This document shows positions 1 through 7,675 of a stretch of DNA of 38,332 bases, one piece after another. The notes beneath the pieces were generated by a model. The model did no database searches. It was given only the letters and a program-made list of their open reading frames with translations, and was not told the origin of the DNA. This DNA comes from an uncultured Clostridia bacterium (GTDB lineage Bacteria > Bacillota > Clostridia > Oscillospirales > Ruminococcaceae). How positions within the stretch are numbered: position 1 is the first letter of the stretch; the number at the start of each line of letters is the position of its first letter. The stretch lies in the NCBI GenBank assembly GCA_944386445.1, contig CALXBD010000090.1, positions 1 through 38,332 of the forward strand, read 5' to 3'. Both the position numbers and the translations under genes were made by a program.

Positions 1-206
1 ACCACCAGGTCAAAATCCTGGTACTCGTCACCGAGAAATCCGCGAAGCTCGTCCTGGGACTTTTTCCATTCCCGCAGGATGTAGGCCAGCGTCTTGGGCA
101 GCCATACCTTGCGGATACTGGAGTCCATCTTGGGCTTTTTCAGGATCACTCTGGTGCTGGTGTTGGGAAACAGCGGCGTAAAGATGTGGTATGATTCCCA
201 GAGGAT
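1..206 (-). pseudogene. Tyrosine recombinase (phage/transposon integrase) fragment, N-terminal part missing
   Basis: Reading the minus strand from about 206 to 1 gives an open frame that runs off the window. It contains the stretches VILKKPKMDSSIRKVWLPK and TLAYILREWKKSQDE. This K-P-K-x-x-S-S-x-R-x-V-x-LP pattern is typical of the beta-strand part of the catalytic domain of integrases in Clostridia mobile elements. The conserved HxxR and catalytic Tyr would lie beyond the left edge and cannot be assessed. Upstream, towards 300, the frame has no start codon and no recognisable recombinase sequence before it meets a stop. The N-terminal arm and core-binding domain are therefore absent and the gene is broken at about 190-220. 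Its neighbour is another truncated gene on the opposite strand. This is either a genuine element remnant or an assembly junction. Confidence 0.6.
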
Positions 207-694
207 CTCATCAAATGGAGGACGAATTCCCCCGGCGGTACGGCATTTTGGGCGTCCCGGTAGGCAATATCGAAGTGACGGATCCCGAGCTGCAGGTGGT
301 TATTACCGACGACGAAATCGGCAGGCCTGTGCTGACCCTCCACCATTACGGAAAAGGAAAATGCTACTTCCTGAATACCTGGGCATATCCCGGCGCTTCC
401 GACATGGATGAAGGTCCCGGCAGCATTATGGATTCCGCCGGCATGATCGGGTGTATCTACAGAACAATCGCCAATCAGAACCGGGGATATGTTTATATCA
501 CCGACGACGAAAAGGCTCCAGGGGAGGCTTGCAAATACATTGCGTTCAGTTACTTCCCGGATGCAGGGAAAATTTGCCTGCTGAATATTGACTTTGAACA
601 GGAAAAGACCTTCTGGCTGCATCAATTCGCCTTGCGGGAAAAAATCACACTGGGTCCCGGCGAGTTCCGGATGATCCCCACCGTTAAGCTGTAA
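191..694 (+). pseudogene. C-terminal fragment of an unrecognised, possibly carbohydrate-active protein
   Basis: The open frame encodes up to 167 residues. From about residue 12 (near 225) it has coherent protein character, with stretches such as VLTLHHYGKGKCYFLNTWAY and YVYITDD and a beta-rich, aromatic-rich composition. This resembles a C-terminal domain of large uncharacterised glycosidase-like proteins, but I cannot name the family. There is no good ribosome binding site before the ATG at 191; a weak GAGG lies 10 nt before an ATG at 215. The first residues are antisense to the integrase fragment, and the frame is closed by a stop just upstream, at about 180. It is most likely the 3' end of a larger gene that lost its 5' part at the junction near 200. 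A terminator follows directly. Confidence 0.5.
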
Positions 695-701
695 GTTCTC
701 A

Positions 702-732
702 AGCGCTCCGACCAGGGGCGCTTTTTATTTTT
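702..732 (+). terminator. Intrinsic terminator after the truncated gene
   Basis: The stem AGCGCTCC (702-709) pairs with GGGGCGCT (715-722), with one G-T pair, around a five-base loop. A T-rich tract follows. It starts 8 bases after the stop codon of the fragment at 191-694, so the 3' end of that gene is intact even though its 5' end is lost. Confidence 0.85.
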
Positions 733-758
733 AAAAAACGAGGAAAATTTTAGTTTTA

Positions 759-769
759 TGTGCTATAAT
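759..769 (+). promoter_or_regulatory. Extended -10 promoter for the DUF4886 gene
   Basis: The bases TGTGCTATAAT form a perfect -10 hexamer (764-769) preceded by the TRTG -16 element known from Gram-positive sigma-A promoters. There is no convincing -35 at 17 bp, as is common for extended -10 promoters. The start codon lies 39 bases downstream. The same 11-mer recurs before the next gene (1617-1627). Confidence 0.75.
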
Positions 770-807
770 GTTCTTGAAAAAATCCATACCTAAAGGAGGA
801 ACCTGTT

Positions 808-1539
808 ATGAATCCTGTAAAAGTCCTTGCCGTTGGCAACAGCTTTTCCGAAAACGTCGCCAGCTGTCTTCCGCAAATTGCCGAAGCCGGTAACCGCCCT
901 CTCATTTTGGGCCGGCTTTATATCGGCGGCTGCTCTCTGGAGCGACATTGGCAAAATGTCCTCTCCGGAGCAAAGGACTACTTGTATAATCACACCGGCC
1001 GGGAACAAATCCCCACTTCCATCGGCGATGCCTTTAAAATGGAAGACTGGGATTTTGTCACCTTCCAGCAGGCCAGCCATTTCAGCGGCATGCCGGAAAC
1101 CTATCATCCTTTTTTGGAAAACCTTTCTGCCTACGCAAAGGTAATGTCTCCCCGGGCAAAACAGGTCATTCACGAAACCTGGGCTTACGCTAAAGACAGT
1201 ACCCATCCCGGCTTTGCAAATTACCACAACAGCCAAGAGGAAATGTACCGGCGACTCAGAGACGCCTACCATATGGCGGCGGGCACGATTGGCGCGGCAG
1301 CGTTTCTTCCCGCCGGTGACGCTTGGCAGCTGGCCCGGGCAACCGAAATTGGAGATACTCTCTGCGCTGACGGCTTCCACGGCAACGCAAAAGGCTGTTA
1401 CCTTAGTGCGGCGGTCTGGTACGAGGTCCTTTTGGGAGGCGATATCCGCGAAAATACTTTTTGCCCCAACGGTGTGACCGAAAAAGAACTGAAAATTTTA
1501 CAGGATTGCGCCCATCAGGCAGCAGCGCAAAGTATGTAA
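808..1539 (+). CDS. SGNH-type hydrolase, DUF4886 family
   Basis: The 243-residue protein begins with a beta-strand followed by GNSFSE (residues 10-15), which places a candidate nucleophile Ser at position 12, as in block I of SGNH/GDSL esterases. LYIGGCSLERHW follows, then the FQQASHFSG segment, and near the C-terminus DGFHGNAKG supplies an Asp...His pair like block V. This matches the DUF4886 family, whose members are often found near carbohydrate or surface-polymer genes; the substrate is unknown. There is no signal peptide, so it is probably cytoplasmic. The start is fixed by AAAGGAGGA about 8 nt upstream. It has its own extended -10 promoter and no operon partner. Confidence 0.85.
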   Translation: MNPVKVLAVGNSFSENVASCLPQIAEAGNRPLILGRLYIGGCSLERHWQNVLSGAKDYLYNHTGREQIPTSIGDAFKMEDWDFVTFQQASHFSGMPETYHPFLENLSAYAKVMSPRAKQVIHETWAYAKDSTHPGFANYHNSQEEMYRRLRDAYHMAAGTIGAAAFLPAGDAWQLARATEIGDTLCADGFHGNAKGCYLSAAVWYEVLLGGDIRENTFCPNGVTEKELKILQDCAHQAAAQSM

Positions 1540-1616
1540 AATTTTAATGATATACCCTTTGTACCCATAGAATCATATTAAAGTTTACAAAAGACCGCTA
1601 TATTTTGTCCGCCGCT

Positions 1617-1627
1617 TGTGCTATAAT
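1617..1627 (+). promoter_or_regulatory. Extended -10 promoter for the CPBP protease gene
   Basis: TGTGCTATAAT, with the -10 hexamer at 1622-1627, is identical to the 11-mer before the preceding gene. No good -35 is visible at the standard spacing. The ATG of the downstream gene lies 56 bases away behind an AGGAGGGG ribosome binding site. Confidence 0.75.
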
Positions 1628-1682
1628 ACCAACAATACAGGATTTTGTAGTTTAAAATCCTGTCAGCATCAGGAGGGGTATC

Positions 1683-2732
1683 ATGAACAACTGGCGTACA
1701 GATTTCCAGAACTCGCCTTCCAATGGCCATATCTATGTGAACGGGTTCGGCTTTGTCAACACCGACCCTCGTCTCCAAGAAGGCCGTGGGATCCGGAAAA
1801 ATGCTTCCGTTACCGGATTGGTCTTGGTATTGATTCTGGTACTGTCTTTTTTCGGACCTTACATAGCTGCAGTCCTTATTAATGAGTTTTTGCAGTTTAT
1901 GCCTGCAATCAGCGACTATACTTTTAATCTGACTTTGATCGAAATGCGGGAACTCCTCAGTTATACTGCTTCTATGGGGATTCCATTGGTTCTGGCAGCA
2001 TTGGTCCTGCGTCCTCATCGCGGCAGTGCTTCCCCGTATCAGATGCCGTCAGATTGGGCTTTATTTACGTATTATATGGTGTTTGCCCTTGCGGCTACTG
2101 TCCTGCTAAGCTTGATGACAGATGGCATGGAACGCATTCTGGCTGACTTTCATGTTTTGGAATTAACGCCGGACTATTTGCTTCCTGCTGCTCCTGCGGC
2201 ATTGGTTCTATATCTGATCCGCTTGTCTGTGCTGCCGGCTTTGCTGGAAGAACTGCTGTTCCGGGGTGTCCTGCTGCGGTCCTTTAGGCAATTCGGCGAT
2301 GCTTTTGCTTTAGTCGCTTCATCGGTGTCTTTTGGGTTGATCCATTATACCATGAGCAAAGACATCAATGGGTTTATTCTGGGAATGATTTTAGGATACT
2401 GTGTAATCCGAACCGGCTCCGTCTTTACCGCTATTTGCGGCCGTTTTTTAACCTTGTTGCTGCCGCTGACCCTGCGGATGGTACAGCATATCGCCGGAGG
2501 TGCTACTTACCGTATCGTACTGTATGTGCTTTACATCTTCATTTTAGCAATTGCTGTTGGTGTGTTTGTTTTGGTCTGCAGGCGGGAAAGCAACGCTTTT
2601 ATCCTCAGCAAAGGGAATACCGACATTCCAATCTCCCTGAAATTACGGGGATTCTTTCTGAACATTTCCATGATCTTGGCAGCAATCCTCTGGATCCTGC
2701 AGATTTTCCGCCATATCCATATCATTGGCTGA
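1683..2732 (+). CDS. CPBP-family intramembrane glutamic protease-like protein
   Basis: The 349-residue protein has a soluble N-terminus of about 40 residues and roughly eight hydrophobic segments. The family signature is visible: motif 1 EELLFRG (Glu189, Glu190, Arg194) and motif 2 FGLIHY (His221). Active CPBP/Abi proteases normally also carry a third motif with His or Asn in the next helix. Here the corresponding stretch reads ICGRFLTLL (around residues 251-259), with no His or Asn, so activity is uncertain. Family members include Rce1-like enzymes and bacteriocin-immunity proteins; the target cannot be told. AGGAGGGG sits just before the start. tadA follows after 15 bases, so the two are probably co-transcribed. 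Confidence 0.85.
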   Translation: MNNWRTDFQNSPSNGHIYVNGFGFVNTDPRLQEGRGIRKNASVTGLVLVLILVLSFFGPYIAAVLINEFLQFMPAISDYTFNLTLIEMRELLSYTASMGIPLVLAALVLRPHRGSASPYQMPSDWALFTYYMVFALAATVLLSLMTDGMERILADFHVLELTPDYLLPAAPAALVLYLIRLSVLPALLEELLFRGVLLRSFRQFGDAFALVASSVSFGLIHYTMSKDINGFILGMILGYCVIRTGSVFTAICGRFLTLLLPLTLRMVQHIAGGATYRIVLYVLYIFILAIAVGVFVLVCRRESNAFILSKGNTDIPISLKLRGFFLNISMILAAILWILQIFRHIHIIG

Positions 2733-2747
2733 CAAGGAGGAATTATC

Positions 2748-3209
2748 CTGGCAACGCGAGCAGAAGATGAAGCGTTTATGCAGCTGGCACTAGAGCAGGC
2801 CCGGATTGCCGCCTCTTTGGGGGAGACTCCCATCGGAGCAGTGGTGGTCTGGGAAGGAGAAGTGGTTTCCGCTGCCTACAATCGGCGGGAGCTGGATCGG
2901 ATCGCCACAGCTCACGCGGAGCTGCTGGCTATTGAAGCAGCCTGCCGAAAGCTTGGAGGCTGGAGGCTGCATAAGGCGACCCTTTATGTCACATTGGAGC
3001 CATGTCCCATGTGCGCGGGGGCGATTATCAACGCCCGGGTGAAGCGGGTGGTTTACGGGGCATCTGACCGGAAAGCCGGCTGCTGTGGGTCTGTGCTGGA
3101 TCTGTTTCGGGAACCGTTTAACCATCATCCGGAAGTGACCGGCGGTGTTCTGGCGGAGGAATCCGCGGCATTACTGACCTCCTTTTTTAAAAAGCTGCGA
3201 AAAATTTAA
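2748..3209 (+). CDS. tadA: tRNA-specific adenosine deaminase TadA, probable CUG start
   Basis: TadA deaminates adenosine 34 of tRNA-Arg(ACG) to inosine. The zinc site of the cytidine deaminase fold is intact: HAELLAIE supplies His and the catalytic Glu, and PCPMCAGAI supplies the two Cys. The first ATG (2778) lacks a ribosome binding site and would remove the expected N-terminal residues. AAGGAGG at 2734-2740 points instead to the in-frame CTG at 2748, seven bases away. That start gives 153 residues, the usual family length, beginning M-A-T-R-A-E-D-E-A-F-M. No ATG, GTG or TTG lies at that place, so initiation at CTG, or a base error, is implied. It is followed by a two-way terminator. Confidence 0.9.
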   Translation: MATRAEDEAFMQLALEQARIAASLGETPIGAVVVWEGEVVSAAYNRRELDRIATAHAELLAIEAACRKLGGWRLHKATLYVTLEPCPMCAGAIINARVKRVVYGASDRKAGCCGSVLDLFREPFNHHPEVTGGVLAEESAALLTSFFKKLRKI

Positions 3210-3214
3210 CGACA

Positions 3215-3250
3215 AAAGCCCTGCCGACAATTTCCCGGCAGGGCTTTTTA
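3215..3250. terminator. Bidirectional terminator between tadA and the HAD gene
   Basis: A perfect 13-bp stem, AAAAGCCCTGCCG (3215-3227) with CGGCAGGGCTTTT (3237-3249), has A-runs on one side and T-runs on the other. It can therefore end transcription from both convergent genes. It begins six bases after the tadA stop and reaches to the HAD stop. Confidence 0.9.
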
Positions 3251-4060
3251 CTATTTGTATGCGCCGATAAACCGTCCCACTGCAGCGATATCCGGTTCTG
3301 AAAGGACCCCATTGGCCGCGGCTTTCAGTTCTGGAACCGCATTCGATACGGCATAGCTTTCATCTGCTGCCGCAAACATGGCAAGATCATTGAGGTTATC
3401 GCCAAAGCAAACTGTCTTTATCCCGCCATAATGCGCCTGCAGCCAGGCAATCCCTGCAGCCTTGGAAGCAGCCTTATCATAAATCTCCACATACCAGGTA
3501 TCAGGCTGATAAGTATCCCGATAACGATGAAAAACCAGTCCTTTTATTTCGCAAAGCGCTTTGGCCAATACTTCCGTACGCTTGCCTGAATCGATGATGC
3601 AGAAAAATACCGGCGTTACATCCGATTCGGGGCATCCCTGCACAAAGGTCTTCAGCGGCTTATCCTTCCGCATATCATAAAACATCTGCTGACTCAGGTT
3701 TTCCAGCTGATCGTAGTAGACATACAGGTGATTGCCCTTGACTGTATAGAGAAATCCTCCCATTCCCAGAGTGTCCAGTACATTCCGCACCGCCGTTTCT
3801 GTACTTGATCCCAAAGGACAGAGCTTTACATATTCCTGACGGGAAAAATCATAAATTCCGGCCCCATTCATAACAATGGCCGGCAATGCCCCGTGAATCG
3901 GCTCCAGGATTTTCTCTACGGTGGCAGGTGTCCGGGCTGTTGCAACGGCAAACCCATCCCCTCTGGCAATTGCCGCATTGATCCCTGCAGCGCTTTCTGG
4001 GGGAATGGTTAATTTGCTGTCAATGAGCGTCCCGTCCAGGTCCGAAATAAACAGGATCAA
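3251..4060 (-). CDS. Cof-type HAD-IIB phosphatase, TTG start coupled to cimA
   Basis: With the start chosen here the protein has 269 residues and begins M-I-L-F-I-S-D-L-D-G-T. DLDGTLIDS is HAD motif I with the Asp nucleophile, and FGDNLNDLAMF near the C-terminus is the motif IV loop of Cof/HAD-IIB sugar-phosphate phosphatases. The substrate is unknown. A longer frame starts at 4087, but the TTG at 4060-4058 sits at the normal distance from a GGGAGGGG ribosome binding site and puts motif I at the N-terminus, as in the family. This TTG overlaps the TGA of cimA (TTGA), the classic arrangement for translational coupling. Confidence 0.85.
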   Translation of the reverse strand: MILFISDLDGTLIDSKLTIPPESAAGINAAIARGDGFAVATARTPATVEKILEPIHGALPAIVMNGAGIYDFSRQEYVKLCPLGSSTETAVRNVLDTLGMGGFLYTVKGNHLYVYYDQLENLSQQMFYDMRKDKPLKTFVQGCPESDVTPVFFCIIDSGKRTEVLAKALCEIKGLVFHRYRDTYQPDTWYVEIYDKAASKAAGIAWLQAHYGGIKTVCFGDNLNDLAMFAAADESYAVSNAVPELKAAANGVLSEPDIAAVGRFIGAYK

Positions 4061-5631
4061 AATTTCCCCTCCCGACTGTCCAGCCACAGTTTATACTCAA
4101 TGGCATCTACGCAGGCCTGCAGGCTGGCGTTGATAATATCCCGGGAAACGCCTACAGTAGACCACACTTCTCTGCCGTCAGTGGTTTCCACCAGAACCCG
4201 CACTTTAGCCGCAGTAGCGTCTTTAGGCTCAATAACACGGACTTTATAGTCTGTCAGCCGGGTCCGCTCCAGGGAAGGATAAAACTTGCCTACTGCCTTG
4301 CGCAAAGCACGGTCCAGTGCATGAACTGGACCTTCTCCTTCCCCGCCGCCGATTTCACAGGTGTCCCCAACCTGAATTTTCACAATGGCGGAAGAGCCGT
4401 TGGTCCGTTGGTCTTCTACCGTCTGTTCCCCGATGGTTCGCGAATACAGAACTTTAAAAAACGGACGGAAGTTTTCCTGCTGACGCAGGGCCATCAGCTG
4501 CAGACTGGCGGCGGCATACTCATATTGGTATCCCAAAAACTCCCGTTCCTTAACGAGCGCTACGATTTTTGCCGCCATATCGCTGTCCTTGGCAATTTCT
4601 CCTCCCATCATCCGGGAGACTGCCGCACGGCCGGCCACTTCGGACATTAAAACATTCCGTTGATTGCCTACACTTGCCGGGTCGATATGTTCAAAGGAAG
4701 CGGGTATTTTCATCACGCCGTCAATATGCATTCCGCCTTTGTGTGAAAAGGCGCTGCTTCCTACGTAAGGCATGCCGGCATCTGGTACAACATTGGCAAT
4801 CTCGCCTAACGCGCGGGCATATTGGGTCAATTCGGCCATCCGTTCCGCCGGTATACAGTTGTATCCCAACTTCAGCTGCAAGGTTGGCATCAGGGCTGCC
4901 AGATTTGCGTTGCCGCAGCGCTCTCCAAAGCCCAAGAGTGTCCCCTGGACCTGAACCGCGCCTGCCTGGACAGCTAAAAGGCTGTTGGCAACCGCGCATC
5001 CGATGTCGTTATGGCAGTGAATCCCCAGCCGTGCGGAAGTTTTCCCCTTTATCTCCGAAACGATGTGGAAAACCTCTTCCGGCAGTGCGCCGCCATTGGT
5101 ATCGCAAAGCACGATCCATTGCGCGCCTGCGGTTTCGGCTGTCCGTATAACTGCTTCCGCATATTCTGCATCCTGTTTCCAGCCATCGAAAAAATGCTCC
5201 GCGTCAAAAATGACCTCCCGGCCCCGGGACGCCAAAAAGCGGATACTGTCGCCGATCATTTCCAGGTTTTCTTCCCGACTGGTACGCAGCACCTGTTCTA
5301 CATGAAAGGCAGATGCTTTTCCGAAAATTGATACAGCTTCCGTCCCCGCCTCCAAAAGGGCTGCCAGCCCGGGATCCTTTTCTGCCGTTGATCCCGGACG
5401 TCTGGTCGATCCAAACGCCGTCAGTCTCGTCTGCTTCAGAGACAGCCCTGCTGCCTCCCGAAAAAATTCCCGGTCTTTGGGGTTTGAAAAAGGATTTCCC
5501 GCTTCCACATATGGAATTCCCAGTTCATCCAACAATTCTAAAATATGCAGCTTGTCACCTACCGAGAAACTGATTCCCTGGCCTTGGGCACCATCCCGCA
5601 GCGTAGAATCAAATATCGTCAGCCGCTCCAT
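4057..5631 (-). CDS. cimA: (R)-citramalate synthase, CimA type
   Basis: The 524-residue protein condenses pyruvate and acetyl-CoA to citramalate, the threonine-independent route to 2-oxobutyrate for isoleucine. FDSTLRDGAQ is the HMG-CoA-lyase-like signature with the substrate-binding Arg-Asp. GIHCHNDIGCAVANS carries the metal-binding His-x-His, and GFGERCGNANL follows. The last 150 or so residues match the LeuA-type allosteric dimer domain, where isoleucine feedback normally acts. I read it as the CimA rather than the LeuA subfamily from DGAQGQGISFS and overall length. The second Met of the frame (5631) is preferred over 5655 because AAAGGAAG lies 8 nt before it. Confidence 0.87.
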   Translation of the reverse strand: MERLTIFDSTLRDGAQGQGISFSVGDKLHILELLDELGIPYVEAGNPFSNPKDREFFREAAGLSLKQTRLTAFGSTRRPGSTAEKDPGLAALLEAGTEAVSIFGKASAFHVEQVLRTSREENLEMIGDSIRFLASRGREVIFDAEHFFDGWKQDAEYAEAVIRTAETAGAQWIVLCDTNGGALPEEVFHIVSEIKGKTSARLGIHCHNDIGCAVANSLLAVQAGAVQVQGTLLGFGERCGNANLAALMPTLQLKLGYNCIPAERMAELTQYARALGEIANVVPDAGMPYVGSSAFSHKGGMHIDGVMKIPASFEHIDPASVGNQRNVLMSEVAGRAAVSRMMGGEIAKDSDMAAKIVALVKEREFLGYQYEYAAASLQLMALRQQENFRPFFKVLYSRTIGEQTVEDQRTNGSSAIVKIQVGDTCEIGGGEGEGPVHALDRALRKAVGKFYPSLERTRLTDYKVRVIEPKDATAAKVRVLVETTDGREVWSTVGVSRDIINASLQACVDAIEYKLWLDSREGKF

Positions 5632-5660
5632 TGGAGACACTTCCTTTCTCTCCATTACAA

Positions 5661-5691
5661 AACAGGGACGCCCTGAGGCGTCCCTGTTTTT
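5661..5691 (-). terminator. Hairpin terminator between the P-loop gene and cimA
   Basis: A perfect 12-bp stem, AACAGGGACGCC (5661-5672) with GGCGTCCCTGTT (5677-5688), has a 4-base loop. On the minus strand it is followed by only four T, so termination may be partial and could let some transcripts continue into cimA. Confidence 0.65.
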
Positions 5692-5707
5692 AGCCCGAAG
5701 TCATTTC

Positions 5708-6118
5708 TCAGCCAATAAATGCCTGAACGGACTCCGGAAGCTCCTCTTTGTCAGCAGAAATCGTGAAAACGATATTGACTTCCCGGTCGCCGACAGCGGT
5801 ATTCAACTTGTTAAGGAAATTCCCCAGCTTGTCATAATCCCGGCCGCCGATCCGCAATGTCGAGTCAATAAACATATCCGTAATATCAAAGTTTCCAGCC
5901 AGAACGCCAGTCAGGAATCCATAGAATTCCTCGTAGCCTTCGATGTTGTCCTTGGAAGTCTCCATCAGACGGACAGAGGAAGGAATGTCATAGGTGAGGT
6001 GCGGGACCTTTTCGATGCAAACGACATTGCCGCTGGAGACCTTCTCCGCTGCTTCGACCATATCCACCAGGATTTTGGTTTTGCCGGTGCCTTTTTTCCC
6101 TACGATCAATTTAATCAT
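5708..6118 (-). CDS. Small P-loop ATP-binding protein
   Basis: The protein has 136 residues from the preferred start M-I-K-L-I-V-G-K-K-G-T-G-K-T-K. GKKGTGKTK is a Walker A motif right at the N-terminus, and ITDMFIDSTLRI is a plausible Walker B. Such short ATPases are widespread in Clostridia and are often loosely annotated as twitching-motility or PilT-like, but no type IV pilus genes are near and I would not infer that role. The start at 6118 has GGAGG eight bases upstream; the Met at 6133 overlaps that binding site and is unlikely. A 6-bp hairpin (6138-6152) lies just upstream of the ribosome binding site. Confidence 0.75.
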   Translation of the reverse strand: MIKLIVGKKGTGKTKILVDMVEAAEKVSSGNVVCIEKVPHLTYDIPSSVRLMETSKDNIEGYEEFYGFLTGVLAGNFDITDMFIDSTLRIGGRDYDKLGNFLNKLNTAVGDREVNIVFTISADKEELPESVQAFIG

Positions 6119-6137
6119 ATCGCGTACCTCCATTTAT

Positions 6138-6202
6138 CGGGACGGTGTCCCGTTATTTTTATGCCAGAATCCCGCCGCTTCTCTTTTTCTCCGCGGCGGA
6201 AT
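6138..6202 (-). other. Two hairpins between pgi and the P-loop gene
   Basis: One hairpin pairs CGGGAC (6138-6143) with GTCCCG (6147-6152). A second pairs ATCCCGCCGC (6169-6178) with GCGGCGGAAT (6193-6202). Read from the minus strand, neither is followed by a U-run, so they are weak candidates for termination after pgi and could instead act in RNA processing or stability. Confidence 0.4.
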
Positions 6203-6225
6203 ACCTGTCGGAATTGATAGGTCGG

Positions 6226-7566
6226 TTATTTCGAAAGCCGAGCTTCCAAATCTGCACGGCGGTCTTCATAACCGGGCTTGCCCAGCAGGGCAAACATATT
6301 CTTTTTATAGCTTTCCACGCCGGGTTGGTCAAAGGGATTAACGCCCAGCAGATATCCGGAAATAGCGCAAGCCTTCTCAAAGAAGTAGACCATATAGCCG
6401 AATTCATATTCATTGATTTCCGGAACCTCCAGCACCACCGCGGGAACGCCGCCTTCTGTATGGGCCAGAATTGTTGCTTCCATAACCTTCCGGTTGACCT
6501 TGCTCATCTCCTGATTGGAGAGGAAGTTCAAACCATCCAGATTTTCAGCATCTTCCTCGATGAAAAAGTCCTGTTTGGGCTTCTTGATATCGATAAAGGT
6601 TTCGAACATAATCCGGGAGCCATCCTGGATAAACTGTCCCAACGAATGCAGGTCGGTAGAGAAAATCACAGAAGACGGATAAATGCCCTTATTATCTTTT
6701 CCTTCGCTTTCGCCGAAGAGCTGCTTATACCATTCTGCCATCATTGCGAAGCAGGGATCAAAGCTGGCCATGATCTCCACAGCCTTGCCCTTCTGGGACA
6801 GCGCGAAGCGAGTTGCCGCATATTGGTAGCACTCGTTTTTAGAAAGATCGCTGCAGTTATAGGCCTCCTGAGCGGCTTTTGCACCGTTCATGATTGCCTG
6901 GATATCGCACCCGGCAGCCGCGATAGGCAGCAAGCCTACTGCTGTCAGCACAGAGTACCGGCCTCCCACGTCATCGGGAACCACGAAGGTAGCGTATCCT
7001 TCCCGGTCGGCCAATTCTTTCAAAGTTCCGCGGGCCTTATCGGTGGTGCAGTAGATTCGTTCTTTTGCGCCTTCAGCACCATACTTCTTCTCCAGAAGGG
7101 CTTTAAACACCCGGAATGCCAATGCGGGCTCGGTAGTGGTACCGGATTTGGAAATCACATTGACCGCCAAATCTTTGCCTTCACAGATTGACAGCAGCTC
7201 CTGCAGATAAGAAGGGCTGACGCTGTTTCCTGCGAAATAGATATCCGGCGTGTCCTTTTTCAAGTTATTGTAAAGGGGAGATTTCAGCAGTTCGATTGCG
7301 GCGCGAGCGCCCAAATAAGAACCGCCGATACCGATTTCGATGAGAATATCAGCCTGTTTTTGAATTTTTTCAGCAGCAGCCTGGATCCGTGAAAACTCTT
7401 CCTTATCGTAGTTAGTAGGAAGTTCAATCCAGCCCAGAAAATCGCTGCCCAAACCGCTGTGATTCACCAGGGATTCGTGTGCAGCCTTGACAGCACCTGA
7501 CAGAGCGCCCACCTCGTGATCTGCGAGAAAACCTTTCAAATAAGTGCTGTTAAAATGAATTGCCAT
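6226..7566 (-). CDS. pgi: Glucose-6-phosphate isomerase
   Basis: The 446-residue protein interconverts glucose-6-phosphate and fructose-6-phosphate in glycolysis and gluconeogenesis. The length and sequence match the shorter Gram-positive Pgi form. [14 protein letters not shown] and the Ser-Gly-Thr-Thr-Thr phosphate loop ([12 protein letters not shown]) are present, as is the C-terminal stretch [18 protein letters not shown] lies about 6 nt upstream of the ATG. The gene has its own sigma-A-like promoter at 7605-7634, with an imperfect palindrome over the -10. Confidence 0.96.
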   Translation of the reverse strand: MAIHFNSTYLKGFLADHEVGALSGAVKAAHESLVNHSGLGSDFLGWIELPTNYDKEEFSRIQAAAEKIQKQADILIEIGIGGSYLGARAAIELLKSPLYNNLKKDTPDIYFAGNSVSPSYLQELLSICEGKDLAVNVISKSGTTTEPALAFRVFKALLEKKYGAEGAKERIYCTTDKARGTLKELADREGYATFVVPDDVGGRYSVLTAVGLLPIAAAGCDIQAIMNGAKAAQEAYNCSDLSKNECYQYAATRFALSQKGKAVEIMASFDPCFAMMAEWYKQLFGESEGKDNKGIYPSSVIFSTDLHSLGQFIQDGSRIMFETFIDIKKPKQDFFIEEDAENLDGLNFLSNQEMSKVNRKVMEATILAHTEGGVPAVVLEVPEINEYEFGYMVYFFEKACAISGYLLGVNPFDQPGVESYKKNMFALLGKPGYEDRRADLEARLSK

Positions 7567-7598
7567 ACAGATTCCTCCATCTGTCCATTAATTACTAT

Positions 7599-7620
7599 GG
7601 TTCTATTGTACTACAGAACC
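7599..7620. promoter_or_regulatory. Palindrome over the pgi -10 region, possible operator
   Basis: The 22-bp sequence has perfect ends GGTTCT (7599-7604) and AGAACC (7615-7620). Nine of its eleven base-pair positions are symmetric. It covers the -10 hexamer of the pgi promoter. Position and symmetry suit a repressor operator; the regulator is not known. Confidence 0.45.
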
Positions 7621-7634
7621 ACGGAGCTTTTCAA
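7605..7634 (-). promoter_or_regulatory. Promoter for pgi
   Basis: On the minus strand, TTGAAA (7634-7629) is followed by an 18-bp spacer and TACAAT (7610-7605). The start codon is about 40 bases downstream. Confidence 0.75.
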
Positions 7635-7675
7635 CCGCTTTTTTTGATTTTTATCACAATTCCCATCTAAGCTAT

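Noticed and set aside
6145-7191. A 348-codon plus-strand frame over pgi
   Set aside because: It is antisense to pgi, which has full family motifs, a promoter and a ribosome binding site. There is no independent support.
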